Assembly (NCBI RefSeq): GCF_000315055.1
Contig: NZ_BAER01000107.1
Location: forward strand, 1-64,000
Reading direction: 5' to 3'
DNA: 64,000 bases
DNA from: Paraglaciecola polaris LMG 21857
GTDB taxonomy: Bacteria > Pseudomonadota > Gammaproteobacteria > Enterobacterales > Alteromonadaceae
The notes beneath the pieces are model-generated. The model saw nothing but the letters and a program-made list of their open reading frames with translations. It was not told where the DNA came from and did not search any database. Below are positions 46,551 to 56,207 of the stretch, piece after piece. The stretch's first letter is position 1. Every line of letters begins with the position of its first letter. The position numbers and the translations under genes were made by a program.

Positions 46551-49500
46551 ATGCTAAAAAATATTCGCCTACATTTGGAAAAAGACAAAGAAAAACAAGC
46601 CTTATTTGATGAGATGCTTGCAAAACAAGTAATAGATATGATGAAAAGTAACGTCAACGCTTTTCAACGAAATATTCCATCACTTATTCCTTATATAAGT
46701 GGTTCTAAACTCACTACTTACTCCTTGTTTAAAAATAGATACGGCGAAACCAATCTGGTCAATTACGGCATTGGCAGAACATTATATGGCCTTCATCCAA
46801 GTGAAGAGATAAGCCTACAGGTCAAACAGGCTCTGCAACACAGTCCTTGTGTTGACCTGACCCAGAATGTCAGGAGAGCTGAGCATGACGAAGAAACAAA
46901 GGGCACTTTTGACTTTAGAGAACTAAAAAGCTTCAAAATTGAGCAAGCTCAATCTCCCTTACCTGAAGAGGTAGAATGTCTCGTGGTATTAGGTTGCGGC
47001 CTTGGTTTACATATCAAGCAATTATTAGAGCACCGTAAAATAAAAAACCTCATTATTTACGAGCCAGAAATTCAATATTTCCAATGTTCAGTTTTATCTA
47101 CTTCATGGCAAGACATTTTCGCATTAGCTAAGAAACAAGACACTACACTTTTTCTACAGTTGCTAAAAGACGGAAGAGATCTAGTAAATGACATCAATGA
47201 GCTTAAAGAAAATATCTCATTATCAAGTTTTCATATTTATAAACATTATAATCAGCAGGTTTTTGATGCCGTTTATCGAGATATCACTGAGCGCGACTGG
47301 ATAGAGATATGCAACAATGGCTTTACCATTACGCCCATTAACAGTCATCTAGACTACATACCTACCTGGACTCCTAAAATTGATTTAACTGAACAGACAC
47401 CAGTTTCAAACGAATGTAGTCAATTTAAGAAAAACCTTGAAGCATTAAAACAACATTTTCCTGATATTTACTTAGAATATAAAGATTATCAACCCAAAAC
47501 TTGGCTACCGATAAAGAGCGCGGCTAATGAAGTAAACATCCTCAAAACGAAAGACTTATCTACTTGGTACGGGGCCTCCCCCAAACAAGATTGTATACAA
47601 AACTTCGATAACTTTAATGAACAACCAAATATAGACGGCCTAAAACTAGGCTATAACCAGACTAAGTTAGCGCATTACATTCATTATCAGTTTGTTAATG
47701 ATACGCAAAAGCTTCTGAAAGAAGCTGAGGCACGAGAAGACTTAAGTGAACTACCAGAGACCATTTCATCCATTATCATGCTTGGTTTAGGGGTGGGTTA
47801 CCAACTTGAAAAACTGCTAAACGAGCATAGCGTTGAAAAACTCTTTATCTGTGAACCCAATCCAGATTTTTTCTATGCGTCGCTGTTTGCCATAGACTGG
47901 CAGGCTATTTTTGAAAAAGCCCAAGCTACTGACGCTACAATTTATTTAAACGTTGGTGGTGATGGTACCGATTTTTTTAAAGGCCTTATTGAGCAGTTTC
48001 ATGTAATTGGCTCCTATATTTTAAATAGCACTTACATTTACCAAGGTTATCACAATGCATTCCTAAACCCGGCCATAGCTGAGCTAAGAGACCAGTTGCA
48101 AATAGTAATCGCTATCAGTGAAAACTTTGATTACACCTATTATGCGATAGAGCACACGAAAGAAGGCTTTCGAAGAAATATTCCAGTATTAATCAAAAAG
48201 CCGTCCAGTAAACTGAGTTATGCCGATAAAGAAGTACCGGTTTTTATCGTAGGTAACGGCCCCTCGTTAGACATGTCAATAGAGGCGATTAAAGAATACC
48301 GAAACCAAGCAATTGTCATCAGTTGCGGCACAGCGTTGCAAGCCCTCCACCGTAACGGGATTACACCCGACTTTCATGCTGAAGTGGAAAAGAACCGCTG
48401 TACTTATGACTGGGCGGTACTCATTGGTGATTTGGCGTTTTTGAAAAAAATAACCCTTATTTCGACTAACGGAATTCACCCAGATACATGCGAACTATAT
48501 AAAGATGTACTCATAGCATTTAAAGAGGGGGAATCGTCAACCGTTTCAACCTTAAAGGTGTTAGGTAAACAACACTTTGAATTACTACAGTATTCTTACC
48601 CGACAGTGAGTAACTTTGTTACTAACTTATTTAGTGTTTTAGGTTTCAATCACATTTATTTAATGGGGGTCGATTTAGGTTTTGCCGATGTGAATCACCA
48701 CCACTCTAAGTCTTCTGGTTATTATCAAGATGACGGCAAGGAAACATTTGATTATGCAAAAGGCAATAATACTTCGCTAATAGTACCAGGCAACTTTCGC
48801 CCCAGAGTCAACACTAAACACGAATTTAAGTTATCTTGTGGGCTTATCGAAAAAGTCACACAAACTAAACCTAAAGAACAAACGTTTTATAATTGTAGCG
48901 ACGGCGCTAGAATAAGAGGGACAACACCACTACATCTCGACAATCTTTTTATTGTGGCCACCAAGGACGATAAAATAAACGCATTACAGCAAATGAAAAG
49001 TGCTGCTTATTCAACCGAATTTAACAGCAATTTCATTGAAAAATATGAAAAGCAATTCTCACATGAATTACTGCTTGAACAAGTGCAGCAACTTCAAGAG
49101 TTGGTTGAGGGACACCTATCAACACCTGACGATATAAATAAGCTGATTAATGCTCAAAAAAAGTTGCTGTTTGATTCGTACCAGACGGGCCGCTCTCTGC
49201 TATTTTACTATATGTATGGGACAGTAAATTATGCGAATGCGGTTTTAACTAAGTTACTAACAAATAGCGTCGACATCCATGGTGCTCATGATTTCTGTTC
49301 TCAAACTAAAGAAAAGTGGTCAGAAACTATCCGCTTTATTAAACAAGCAATCTTAAGTGGTGATAATGACAATTTTGATTCGTCTCACTTTAACTCTGTT
49401 GCTAGAGATGAATTGCTGTGGAAAAGCACCCTTAAAAATCGCACTTTATCTATTAAAACAGACTCCTCTACATTTCACAAAAGCGTAGAGCTCTTGATAA

Positions 49501-50066
49501 AAAAACGGTTCCCGTTCTTGACGCTTCTTTCTGATATCTCCGAAGCAAAGCCTGACTATCAAATTCGCTATTTCAAAGACGAAAATAGCCTCAATATAGA
49601 ATCACCAAAGATAGCTAGTCGCGGAACCATATTAATAAAAGAATTATCATCAATAAACGAGCTCTCGAAAACTGTTAAGGATGAAAGCATAATAATGCCA
49701 TTCTTCTTCGGCAGGAGCAAAACCTTAAATACCGAATATTATATGGCATACATTGCTTTACGAGCGATAATAGATGAGCACAGTTGCCAACTAATATTCC
49801 CTAAACATACCCTATTAGATAGTAAAGACATAAATTCGCAATTGCCAATCGAACTAGCCAAGAATACCTCCATAATTGAATTTACAACTTACATTCTATT
49901 GTGTGAACCAAATCAAAAGTCGATAAATATCAAGGGTACTGGTGGCTCGAGGGGGAAGATATTAGTGCGAAACCTCAGATCAGAGGACCTTGTACTCAGA
50001 CGCTTAAATAATGAGGAATTATCAAGATTACGCAGCCTCCACACCAGCCTTACACGTGATACCTAA
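46551..50066 (+). CDS. Maf-type motility-associated glycosyltransferase, long form
   Basis: A 1171-residue protein of the motility-associated factor/MAF_flag10 (DUF115, MptE-like) family, which transfers nonulosonic or related sugars to flagellin. The core domain begins near residue 562 with VPVFIVGNGPSLDMSIEAI and continues through HAEVEKNRCTYDW and YLMGVDLGFADVNHHHSKS. Before it, two similar modules occur: LVVLGCGLGLHIKQLLEH (about residue 145) and IIMLGLGVGYQLEKLLNE (about 408), each followed by IYEPE/ICEPNP and a W-Q-x-IF segment, showing an internal duplication of about 263 residues. Residues about 830-1171 form a C-terminal extension I do not recognise. Transcribed divergently from flagellin, which suggests flagellin as the acceptor. 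Confidence 0.85.
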   Translation: MLKNIRLHLEKDKEKQALFDEMLAKQVIDMMKSNVNAFQRNIPSLIPYISGSKLTTYSLFKNRYGETNLVNYGIGRTLYGLHPSEEISLQVKQALQHSPCVDLTQNVRRAEHDEETKGTFDFRELKSFKIEQAQSPLPEEVECLVVLGCGLGLHIKQLLEHRKIKNLIIYEPEIQYFQCSVLSTSWQDIFALAKKQDTTLFLQLLKDGRDLVNDINELKENISLSSFHIYKHYNQQVFDAVYRDITERDWIEICNNGFTITPINSHLDYIPTWTPKIDLTEQTPVSNECSQFKKNLEALKQHFPDIYLEYKDYQPKTWLPIKSAANEVNILKTKDLSTWYGASPKQDCIQNFDNFNEQPNIDGLKLGYNQTKLAHYIHYQFVNDTQKLLKEAEAREDLSELPETISSIIMLGLGVGYQLEKLLNEHSVEKLFICEPNPDFFYASLFAIDWQAIFEKAQATDATIYLNVGGDGTDFFKGLIEQFHVIGSYILNSTYIYQGYHNAFLNPAIAELRDQLQIVIAISENFDYTYYAIEHTKEGFRRNIPVLIKKPSSKLSYADKEVPVFIVGNGPSLDMSIEAIKEYRNQAIVISCGTALQALHRNGITPDFHAEVEKNRCTYDWAVLIGDLAFLKKITLISTNGIHPDTCELYKDVLIAFKEGESSTVSTLKVLGKQHFELLQYSYPTVSNFVTNLFSVLGFNHIYLMGVDLGFADVNHHHSKSSGYYQDDGKETFDYAKGNNTSLIVPGNFRPRVNTKHEFKLSCGLIEKVTQTKPKEQTFYNCSDGARIRGTTPLHLDNLFIVATKDDKINALQQMKSAAYSTEFNSNFIEKYEKQFSHELLLEQVQQLQELVEGHLSTPDDINKLINAQKKLLFDSYQTGRSLLFYYMYGTVNYANAVLTKLLTNSVDIHGAHDFCSQTKEKWSETIRFIKQAILSGDNDNFDSSHFNSVARDELLWKSTLKNRTLSIKTDSSTFHKSVELLIKKRFPFLTLLSDISEAKPDYQIRYFKDENSLNIESPKIASRGTILIKELSSINELSKTVKDESIIMPFFFGRSKTLNTEYYMAYIALRAIIDEHSCQLIFPKHTLLDSKDINSQLPIELAKNTSIIEFTTYILLCEPNQKSINIKGTGGSRGKILVRNLRSEDLVLRRLNNEELSRLRSLHTSLTRDT

Positions 50067-50082
50067 TTGATCTTTGCAATAG

Positions 50083-50106
50083 CAGTGTAGCTACTTTAGT
50101 ACACTG
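50083..50106. terminator. hairpin between converging maf and WbqC genes
   Basis: Arms CAGTGTA (50083-50089) and TACACTG (50100-50106), with inner CTA/TAG pairing, form a stem of about ten pairs 17 bases after maf. It is not followed by a clear T-run, so terminator function is only possible. Confidence 0.35.
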
Positions 50107-50275
50107 GCATAGTCAGAATTTTAACTGTAACTAGCCCTATACATTCAAGCTTTAGTTCGTAAACTCCTTACCCTAACTTGTTTAAGTTCGGTGCAATAGT
50201 AAATCTGAGATGTTCATTTAAGTGTACCCTTTAGTCTACCGAAATACCCTGTCGCCGTTGCACTGATTAATTAAA

Positions 50276-51001
50276 CTAGTTAGAGATACGCGCTATTGAA
50301 GAAAGTTCTTTAATCTTCTGTCTTATGGTTGATGCGCTGCTCCACATCATAACATCGAGAATGGAGAGGTCTTCCACAAAGCTCGTTGAGTCTGTCTCGT
50401 ATTCAAAAGGTGAAAAAGATAACGCTTGTAATACGATGTTTTTCTGCTCGAAATCCGCTGTATTAAATAACTTCATCCCATTACTTGGATTAATATAAAC
50501 ACTCGCATTTAGCTGCTCAGAGATAAACGGCGCCCAATCCCCTGGGCCCATATTTTGAGGAAAGGATAATCCGAGTTCAGAACAAATATCCCAATCGAAA
50601 GTCAGCCCTAAGTATTGACACGTTTGGTCAAGTGCTGAGACGTTTATATCTACCAGTTTGTTAGATTTAGCATTCTCAAAAGTGCGCTTGATAATATTGA
50701 CGACCTGCCAATAAAAAGGGGCTTGTTTCTTATAATGAGAAATTTTTCCCAAAATAGTAGCCTTAACGTTATCAATATCTCTTACATGCACATCGCAAGT
50801 GCGTAGTTTGATAGATGACTTTTCAAGTGGCAATGTCACATAATTAAACCCAGTATTCGGATGCAAAATTCGGTTTCGGTTCATCCAACTTTTAGGGGTG
50901 TACTGAGAAACATCAAACACAATCCATTTATCGACAGCATCAATTAATGCAAAGTGGCCTAAATAAGGAAAAAAATAGGGCTGCATTATTCCAAGTTTCA
51001 T
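50276..51001 (-). CDS. WbqC-family glycan biosynthesis protein
   Basis: A 241-residue protein beginning MKLGIMQPYFFPYLGHFALI, the hallmark of the WbqC-like family, with WIVFDVSQYTPKSWMNRNRIL following. Family members occur in O-antigen and flagellin-glycan loci and are thought to act in making or modifying acylated amino sugars; the exact reaction is not settled. It is the last gene of the glycan operon and overlaps the preceding aminotransferase by four bases (ATGA). The pairing of WbqC with an aminotransferase suggests successive steps on the same sugar. Confidence 0.85.
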   Translation of the reverse strand: MKLGIMQPYFFPYLGHFALIDAVDKWIVFDVSQYTPKSWMNRNRILHPNTGFNYVTLPLEKSSIKLRTCDVHVRDIDNVKATILGKISHYKKQAPFYWQVVNIIKRTFENAKSNKLVDINVSALDQTCQYLGLTFDWDICSELGLSFPQNMGPGDWAPFISEQLNASVYINPSNGMKLFNTADFEQKNIVLQALSFSPFEYETDSTSFVEDLSILDVMMWSSASTIRQKIKELSSIARISN

Positions 51002-52170
51002 AACAAATCGACGTGTTGAGATTTCAAGTGTGTTTGTTCAATAATATCGCAAATAGACATGACGACATCTTTCCCTGTTTGGGCTCCGATAGGCAGCTGT
51101 AACGTGGCGCAGCTTAAATGATCAGTATTGGGGAGTTCGTAACCGTATTGCACGAAATCTACCGTTTTATGCACCCCAGGGTAAAAATAACGTCGAGCCA
51201 ACACGCTGAAGTGTTTTAAAATGTTCAGTAAGTCATCTCGTGAACATCCGAATTTTTCTTCATCTACACTACAGACTAAACTTTGAAAATTTGAGAGAGT
51301 CACGCCTTCAGGGTTAACAATCGATATACCTGGAATGCAAGACAACCGTTCGGAATAGAGGTTGTAAATGTTTTCATTATTACGTTGATAATCTTTATAG
51401 TTTTTAAGATTTAACAATGCCACGGCAGCTTGGGCTTCTGACATTCTTGAGTTAGCCACTTTGTTTATTGCTACTTTCTCGAAAGTTCCATAACTGGGTC
51501 GTATAGACCGGATTTTGTCGGCGAGTTCATCATTGTTGGTGCAAATTAACCCTCCTTCACCGGCACTCAAAACTTTCGTTGCGTGCAGAGAAAATACTTC
51601 TACGTCTCCAAATCCGCCCACTTTATTGCCTTGATACTCGCAACCAAATGCTTGTGCAGAGTCGAAATAGAGTTTCATGCCGTGCTTGGATGCTATTTTT
51701 TCTAATGCATCAAGATCAGCGGCTCCGCCCCATAAGTTCACAGCCATTATCGCCGACACGTCTTCAGTAATGAGAGCCTCTAATTTAGTGGTATCAATGT
51801 GATGACCGTCTTTTTTTACATCGCAAAAAACGGGTGTAAGGCCACACCACAACAGAGACTGTGCACTGGCAACAAAAGTATGGGCAGGTAAAATCACTTT
51901 GCCTGTTAGTTCCATGGCTTGAGCTGCAATCATCAAGCCGTGTGTTGCATTGCTGACGCAGATAGCGTGTTTTACGTTGAGGAAATTTTTAAGTTGGCCT
52001 TCTAATGCAGTAACAAGCGGGCCATTATTATTATAATACTCACGCTCAAAGATTCCCCTCATCGACTGTTCATAATCGCGCCAGTCCGGGAAGTACAATT
52101 GCCCTACAGGAATAGGATCATTAAATGGCTGCATGGGCAAATGGCTTACGATTTCCTCAACTTTAGTCAC
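50998..52170 (-). CDS. DegT/DnrJ/EryC1-family sugar aminotransferase
   Basis: A 390-residue PLP-dependent aminotransferase acting on nucleotide-linked keto-sugars. PLP contacts include CVSNATHGLMIAAQAM near the N-terminus and the Schiff-base lysine in FSLHATKVLSAGEGG (about residue 200). The start is GTG and overlaps the upstream aminotransferase stop by eight bases, indicating coupled translation. Which sugar is used cannot be deduced. Confidence 0.9.
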   Translation of the reverse strand: MTKVEEIVSHLPMQPFNDPIPVGQLYFPDWRDYEQSMRGIFEREYYNNNGPLVTALEGQLKNFLNVKHAICVSNATHGLMIAAQAMELTGKVILPAHTFVASAQSLLWCGLTPVFCDVKKDGHHIDTTKLEALITEDVSAIMAVNLWGGAADLDALEKIASKHGMKLYFDSAQAFGCEYQGNKVGGFGDVEVFSLHATKVLSAGEGGLICTNNDELADKIRSIRPSYGTFEKVAINKVANSRMSEAQAAVALLNLKNYKDYQRNNENIYNLYSERLSCIPGISIVNPEGVTLSNFQSLVCSVDEEKFGCSRDDLLNILKHFSVLARRYFYPGVHKTVDFVQYGYELPNTDHLSCATLQLPIGAQTGKDVVMSICDIIEQTHLKSQHVDLL

Positions 52171-53374
52171 GTTCGGTTATCCTAGGCATTAATTGTTTAA
52201 TCTGATCGGCATGTTTTTCAATAAAACTAAGTAAATCGATAATTTGGTCAATGTCATCACAACTTACTTTCTGGCCACAGGGTAAATTTATAAATTGTGT
52301 TGCAAGAGATTCTGTTAGCGAAAGGTCGCAAGCAATATATTCACTGTCGTTGAGTTTAGTATGTAGTGGAGGGTCGTAATGCGCTCTAGCCAAAACGCGT
52401 TCGGCATTTAATATAAGGACAGTCTCATCACGTGTGAAAGGCCACTCATCACTGATTCGTGCAACAATATTTTTGAAACCTGAATCGAAAACCTCATCAA
52501 ACTCTAGCAAGGAGAAGCCTCTGAATTTTGCCAATCCCTTGCGATATTGATAATACCTCGCTTTGTTATCAGCGACTTGTGTGTCAATATCATCTAGGCT
52601 AGCCAGCGCCATGCAGGCATGCATCTCGTTGAGCTTTGCATTTAAACCGTGGCTATATTCAATGTTGTCCGGGCCAACAAAACCAAACGTTCTCATTGAG
52701 CTCAATTGTTTTGCTAGCTCAATATTATTTGTTGTTAAATAGCCTCCGCCAAATCCATTAAATAGTTTGCAAGCATGTAGCGAAAAGCACTCGGCTTCAC
52801 CAAAAGTTCCTATTTTACCTGCTTCAATATTTTCATATACCGATTCTACCGAATCAAAGACCAATGGTATCTCACATTCACTCGCTATTGATTCTAAAGA
52901 TTCTACGTCGCAGCAATTAACAATTGGGTGCACCCCCAATATAACCGCCGTATTTTCGTTCACACAGGATTTTACAGAGGAAGGGCACATAGCAAGCGTA
53001 TTTTTATCAACCTCACAAAAGTGTGGCGTTAAGCCAAGCCAAGCAATAATATCAGTCATTCGCCTGTAGGTTAGCGATGGCAAAATAATTTCGGTTTTAC
53101 CTGGTTTAGCAAGCACCTTTATCACTAGCGCTAACGCCCAAAAGCCACTTGAAAATGAGACACAATGCTTGGCATTGTGGAAACTTGCCAAACGCGCCTC
53201 TAGTAAACGTACATTAGGCCCATTATTGGTGTAATGCTTCTGTGCATAGAAGGCTTTTGAGTAGTTCAAAAACTTCTCAACATCGGGTTTAAGTAAGTTT
53301 GATGTTGATTTATATTCTTCAAAAATCGATCTACCACCAAATACTGCTAATTCTTCGCTAGTTTTTTTATTCAT
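52163..53374 (-). CDS. second DegT/DnrJ/EryC1-family aminotransferase
   Basis: A 403-residue aminotransferase homologous in layout to its downstream neighbour, with CVSFSSGFWALALVIKVL, FDSVESVYENIEAGKIG and the lysine motif FSLHACKLFNGFGGGYL. Two adjacent active-type aminotransferases point to a diamino sugar or to two different amino sugars in the glycan, or to recent duplication and divergence. It lies nine bases after the sulfotransferase gene and overlaps the next gene. Confidence 0.88.
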   Translation of the reverse strand: MNKKTSEELAVFGGRSIFEEYKSTSNLLKPDVEKFLNYSKAFYAQKHYTNNGPNVRLLEARLASFHNAKHCVSFSSGFWALALVIKVLAKPGKTEIILPSLTYRRMTDIIAWLGLTPHFCEVDKNTLAMCPSSVKSCVNENTAVILGVHPIVNCCDVESLESIASECEIPLVFDSVESVYENIEAGKIGTFGEAECFSLHACKLFNGFGGGYLTTNNIELAKQLSSMRTFGFVGPDNIEYSHGLNAKLNEMHACMALASLDDIDTQVADNKARYYQYRKGLAKFRGFSLLEFDEVFDSGFKNIVARISDEWPFTRDETVLILNAERVLARAHYDPPLHTKLNDSEYIACDLSLTESLATQFINLPCGQKVSCDDIDQIIDLLSFIEKHADQIKQLMPRITERD

Positions 53375-53383
53375 GCGCCCCCC

Positions 53384-54199
53384 TTAATCATCAAGAAATT
53401 GTGAAAGTTCACTATTTTCAACTTGCGCTGCAATCGTATTGGCTATGTTGCTATCTAATGCCGTTCGCCAACTTTCAATTTGCTGTGGATCTTTATATAC
53501 AGACCTCTTGTTACTATTATGTGCTGAACCGGACTGAGACCGTCGGATAAAATCTCTGGTTTGCTCTGTTACTTCAAGTCCACTAAAGCTAAACAGCCGT
53601 TCAGCCGTAGTTAATGGCGAGAACGTTAAATCTTCATATTTGACAACTAAAAAGCGTCCTTTAAATTTAGCTTGCATGACTAATGCCTGTTTTGTTGTAC
53701 TGTACCAATCCTCGAAGCCCCAAAACTCACCGACCCCTTGCTTTCTGCAACGGCCTGTTTCCCATTCAACATTGACATCAGCATCAGATGGAAACTCATA
53801 AGGGTTACTTATCCAAGAATAGATACTGGCTCTTGGGTCTCGGACAATATGGATAAACCGTAAATCTGGATTGAGCGCTAATATTTTGTCGGTTAAATGA
53901 TGAAATCTTGTGGACTTAATGACCAAGTGAGAAGGGCATTGGTTCTTGTCTTTAAATTCAGGCACAAGGCCGTCTCGCCGAAGGTAGTGTTGATCAAGAT
54001 ATTCCGATTTTTTCATGTAAACAGCAGAGAAAAATTCGCGCCACTCCTGGGCTGTACTTTGCTCCGTGAGTGCATTTTTGAATTCGTAAGAAAACAAAGG
54101 GCAAAATTTGAGTCTAACATCAGGTGATGAAGCGAAAATTTGCGATAACCAAGTGGTACCCGACCTTGGCATGCCAGAAATCCAAACAACATGTTCCAT
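53384..54199 (-). CDS. sulfotransferase
   Basis: A 271-residue PAPS-dependent sulfotransferase. The 5'-phosphosulfate loop is WISGMPRSGTTWLSQIF at the N-terminus and the 3'-phosphate region is FIHIVRDPRASIYSWI (about residues 126-141); a second strand-helix FLVVKYEDLTFSPLTTAERLF is typical of the fold. It probably sulfates a sugar of the surface or flagellar glycan. Lies six bases after the methyltransferase gene, within the glycan operon. Confidence 0.88.
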   Translation of the reverse strand: MEHVVWISGMPRSGTTWLSQIFASSPDVRLKFCPLFSYEFKNALTEQSTAQEWREFFSAVYMKKSEYLDQHYLRRDGLVPEFKDKNQCPSHLVIKSTRFHHLTDKILALNPDLRFIHIVRDPRASIYSWISNPYEFPSDADVNVEWETGRCRKQGVGEFWGFEDWYSTTKQALVMQAKFKGRFLVVKYEDLTFSPLTTAERLFSFSGLEVTEQTRDFIRRSQSGSAHNSNKRSVYKDPQQIESWRTALDSNIANTIAAQVENSELSQFLDD

Positions 54200-54205
54200 T
54201 CGCGA

Positions 54206-54904
54206 CTACCTGGTTAGAATTGCGTTAAAACGGTAATGTTTAGCATAGAAATTCGCGGGCATGGTGGTAAATTCTACCTGCCAACCAGCTTCGCTTGCTA
54301 AACGACCTAGTTCTGATTTAGTCCGCCACTTTCCTATGGCAGTGTTGTTGTCATTCAATTCTGCTTCTGTTGGCTCTCTACCTTTATAGAAGGAAGCGTA
54401 GGTATTTTTATCTGGAATATTGCCGAGAAATATTCTTTCAACGTTAATAAAACGCCTAAATACATGATTCAATACAACTGAAACTTCTTCATTAGTCAGA
54501 TATTGAAGTGAACCAAAGCAATTTACTTTGGTAAAACGTTCTGGGCTGGGTTCCTTTTTCACATAACTACCTGCGGAATTTGCTTCAAAAGATATCGCAT
54601 CACTAGATTGAAAATTACTAAGCGCGACCTCGATTAAATATTCTGAAACATCAATCCCTTTGTAAGACAAACATTCTTCGAATAGAAAATGAGCTAAATG
54701 GCCATTACCACAGGCAATATCCAATAGTGTATCAGAGTGGTTAATAGCTAAAGACGTGGAAATGAGTTTGATTATGACCTCAATTTGTTCCTTTTTAACC
54801 GGCTTTCCATTTACAGTTCTCAACACTTGTTTAGAGAAATCAGTTGCATCGCACTTTCTTGCATGTTCATCGTAACTGAAAGTGGCGTATTCTGGTTTAT
54901 TCAT
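54206..54904 (-). CDS. class I SAM-dependent methyltransferase
   Basis: A 232-residue methyltransferase with SAM-binding motif LLDIACGNGHLAHFL (about residues 61-75), acidic residue in YKGIDVSEYLIEVAL, and a motif-IV-like NCFGSLQYLTNEEV. It probably methylates a sugar hydroxyl or amino group in this pathway, inferred from context. It lies between the DegT-like gene and the sulfotransferase with small gaps. Confidence 0.82.
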   Translation of the reverse strand: MNKPEYATFSYDEHARKCDATDFSKQVLRTVNGKPVKKEQIEVIIKLISTSLAINHSDTLLDIACGNGHLAHFLFEECLSYKGIDVSEYLIEVALSNFQSSDAISFEANSAGSYVKKEPSPERFTKVNCFGSLQYLTNEEVSVVLNHVFRRFINVERIFLGNIPDKNTYASFYKGREPTEAELNDNNTAIGKWRTKSELGRLASEAGWQVEFTTMPANFYAKHYRFNAILTR

Positions 54905-54929
54905 TGTGGCTTAACCCAATTAGTAACAT

Positions 54930-56207
54930 TCAATCTTTTCGAAAAACAAGTGAAGACTTTAACAACTTTGAATAATCTTCATTGCTAATATTGCGATTAA
55001 ATGGATTATTTGAAATACAAACTAGATGATCATATAACTTCTTGGCCGTAGAACTGCTATAACATCTTTGTTGCTCTGCTATTGTTGGATTGCAGTATTT
55101 TCGACAAAGATTCATATCACTACTATCGACTGTAGCAACTGAAAACTTGCTAATAAACGGTGTAAAGGCTCTTGCCGAACGAGGTTGCGTTTGCCCTATT
55201 AATGGTGTTAGCGGTAACTCAGAATCAATGATTAAGGACCTCACTCTCCGCTCTTGTGACTTATAGTAAAAAGACCAACTTTCGAGCGTTTCTAACCGAC
55301 AAAGAATTGCACTAGCCGCCAAATCACTTAATCTATAATTTGCTCCTAAATGTGCCAGCGTAGATTCTTTTTCATTAAAACCAGTACCAGCATTAGCGAC
55401 TTTTCGCGCTATATATGCTTCTTCCTCGTTGCAAATCAGTATACCTCCCTCTCCAATACCCCAAGGCATGGTGTGGTCGCATGATATAATTTCGATAGGA
55501 GAGTTCGATTGAAGATTAACGGCAGGACGGTCAAACAACCCTGATGCGTTATCAACTATCATGGCTTTTCCATTTGCCTGGCACCAGGAAAACAAATCAG
55601 TCCAGTTTGAATGCTGAGCAAAAACGTTCGTGTAGATGACGCCATCGTATGTATCTGCAGGAATGTTAGCTAATGCGTTCAAATCTAATCTCCCCTCACT
55701 ATCGGAGGGCACAACGACAGGACTGCCTAGCGTGCCTCTTCCCAAAGGGGCAAAGCTAAACTCAGAGGTTAGCCAATTAAAATGTGATTTGCCAGAAACA
55801 ACCTGATTAACCTCCGCAGCTAAATAAAGTGCTGAGGTTCCGCTATTCACTGCTACAACATGCTTGCTAGCTGGTAACACCAGTGCCAAGTGAAGCGCTT
55901 TTTCTAGTAGATTCACTACTGGCCCACCATTCACATGATGATTAGTCTTCACTGACATATCGAGATAGTCTGCAAGCCGATTAAAATTGTAGTTTTTATT
56001 TTCTATAAAACCGACTTGCTCAGCACGACTTTTTACGTCTTTGTCATAAATAGGGGGCTTGTGCGGTTCATTAACGCCATTTGTATTGGCCAAAGCTATA
56101 ATTTGGTTTGATAGTCCGCCTACATCTGGTGAATAAAGTCGCGTAATCTCGGGTGGCAAGTTCATACTATTTATAGCATTAGATAATTGCGATGCGTAGG
56201 CTTTCAT
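54930..56207 (-). CDS. DegT-like protein lacking the PLP lysine
   Basis: About 425 residues from the ATG at 56207, which has a G-rich ribosome-binding sequence; the open frame extends to 56294 but this overlaps the upstream gene heavily. Text typical of DegT aminotransferases is present: VNSGTSALYLAAEV, MIVDNASGLFDRP, GIGEGGILICNEE and LGANYRLSDLAASAIL. At the position of the Schiff-base lysine (S-x-x-x-T-K) the sequence reads SCDHTMPWGIGEGG, with Met in place of Lys. It may have lost transaminase activity or gained a different one. Its start overlaps the upstream stop by about 29 bases. Confidence 0.78.
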   Translation of the reverse strand: MKAYASQLSNAINSMNLPPEITRLYSPDVGGLSNQIIALANTNGVNEPHKPPIYDKDVKSRAEQVGFIENKNYNFNRLADYLDMSVKTNHHVNGGPVVNLLEKALHLALVLPASKHVVAVNSGTSALYLAAEVNQVVSGKSHFNWLTSEFSFAPLGRGTLGSPVVVPSDSEGRLDLNALANIPADTYDGVIYTNVFAQHSNWTDLFSWCQANGKAMIVDNASGLFDRPAVNLQSNSPIEIISCDHTMPWGIGEGGILICNEEEAYIARKVANAGTGFNEKESTLAHLGANYRLSDLAASAILCRLETLESWSFYYKSQERRVRSLIIDSELPLTPLIGQTQPRSARAFTPFISKFSVATVDSSDMNLCRKYCNPTIAEQQRCYSSSTAKKLYDHLVCISNNPFNRNISNEDYSKLLKSSLVFRKD

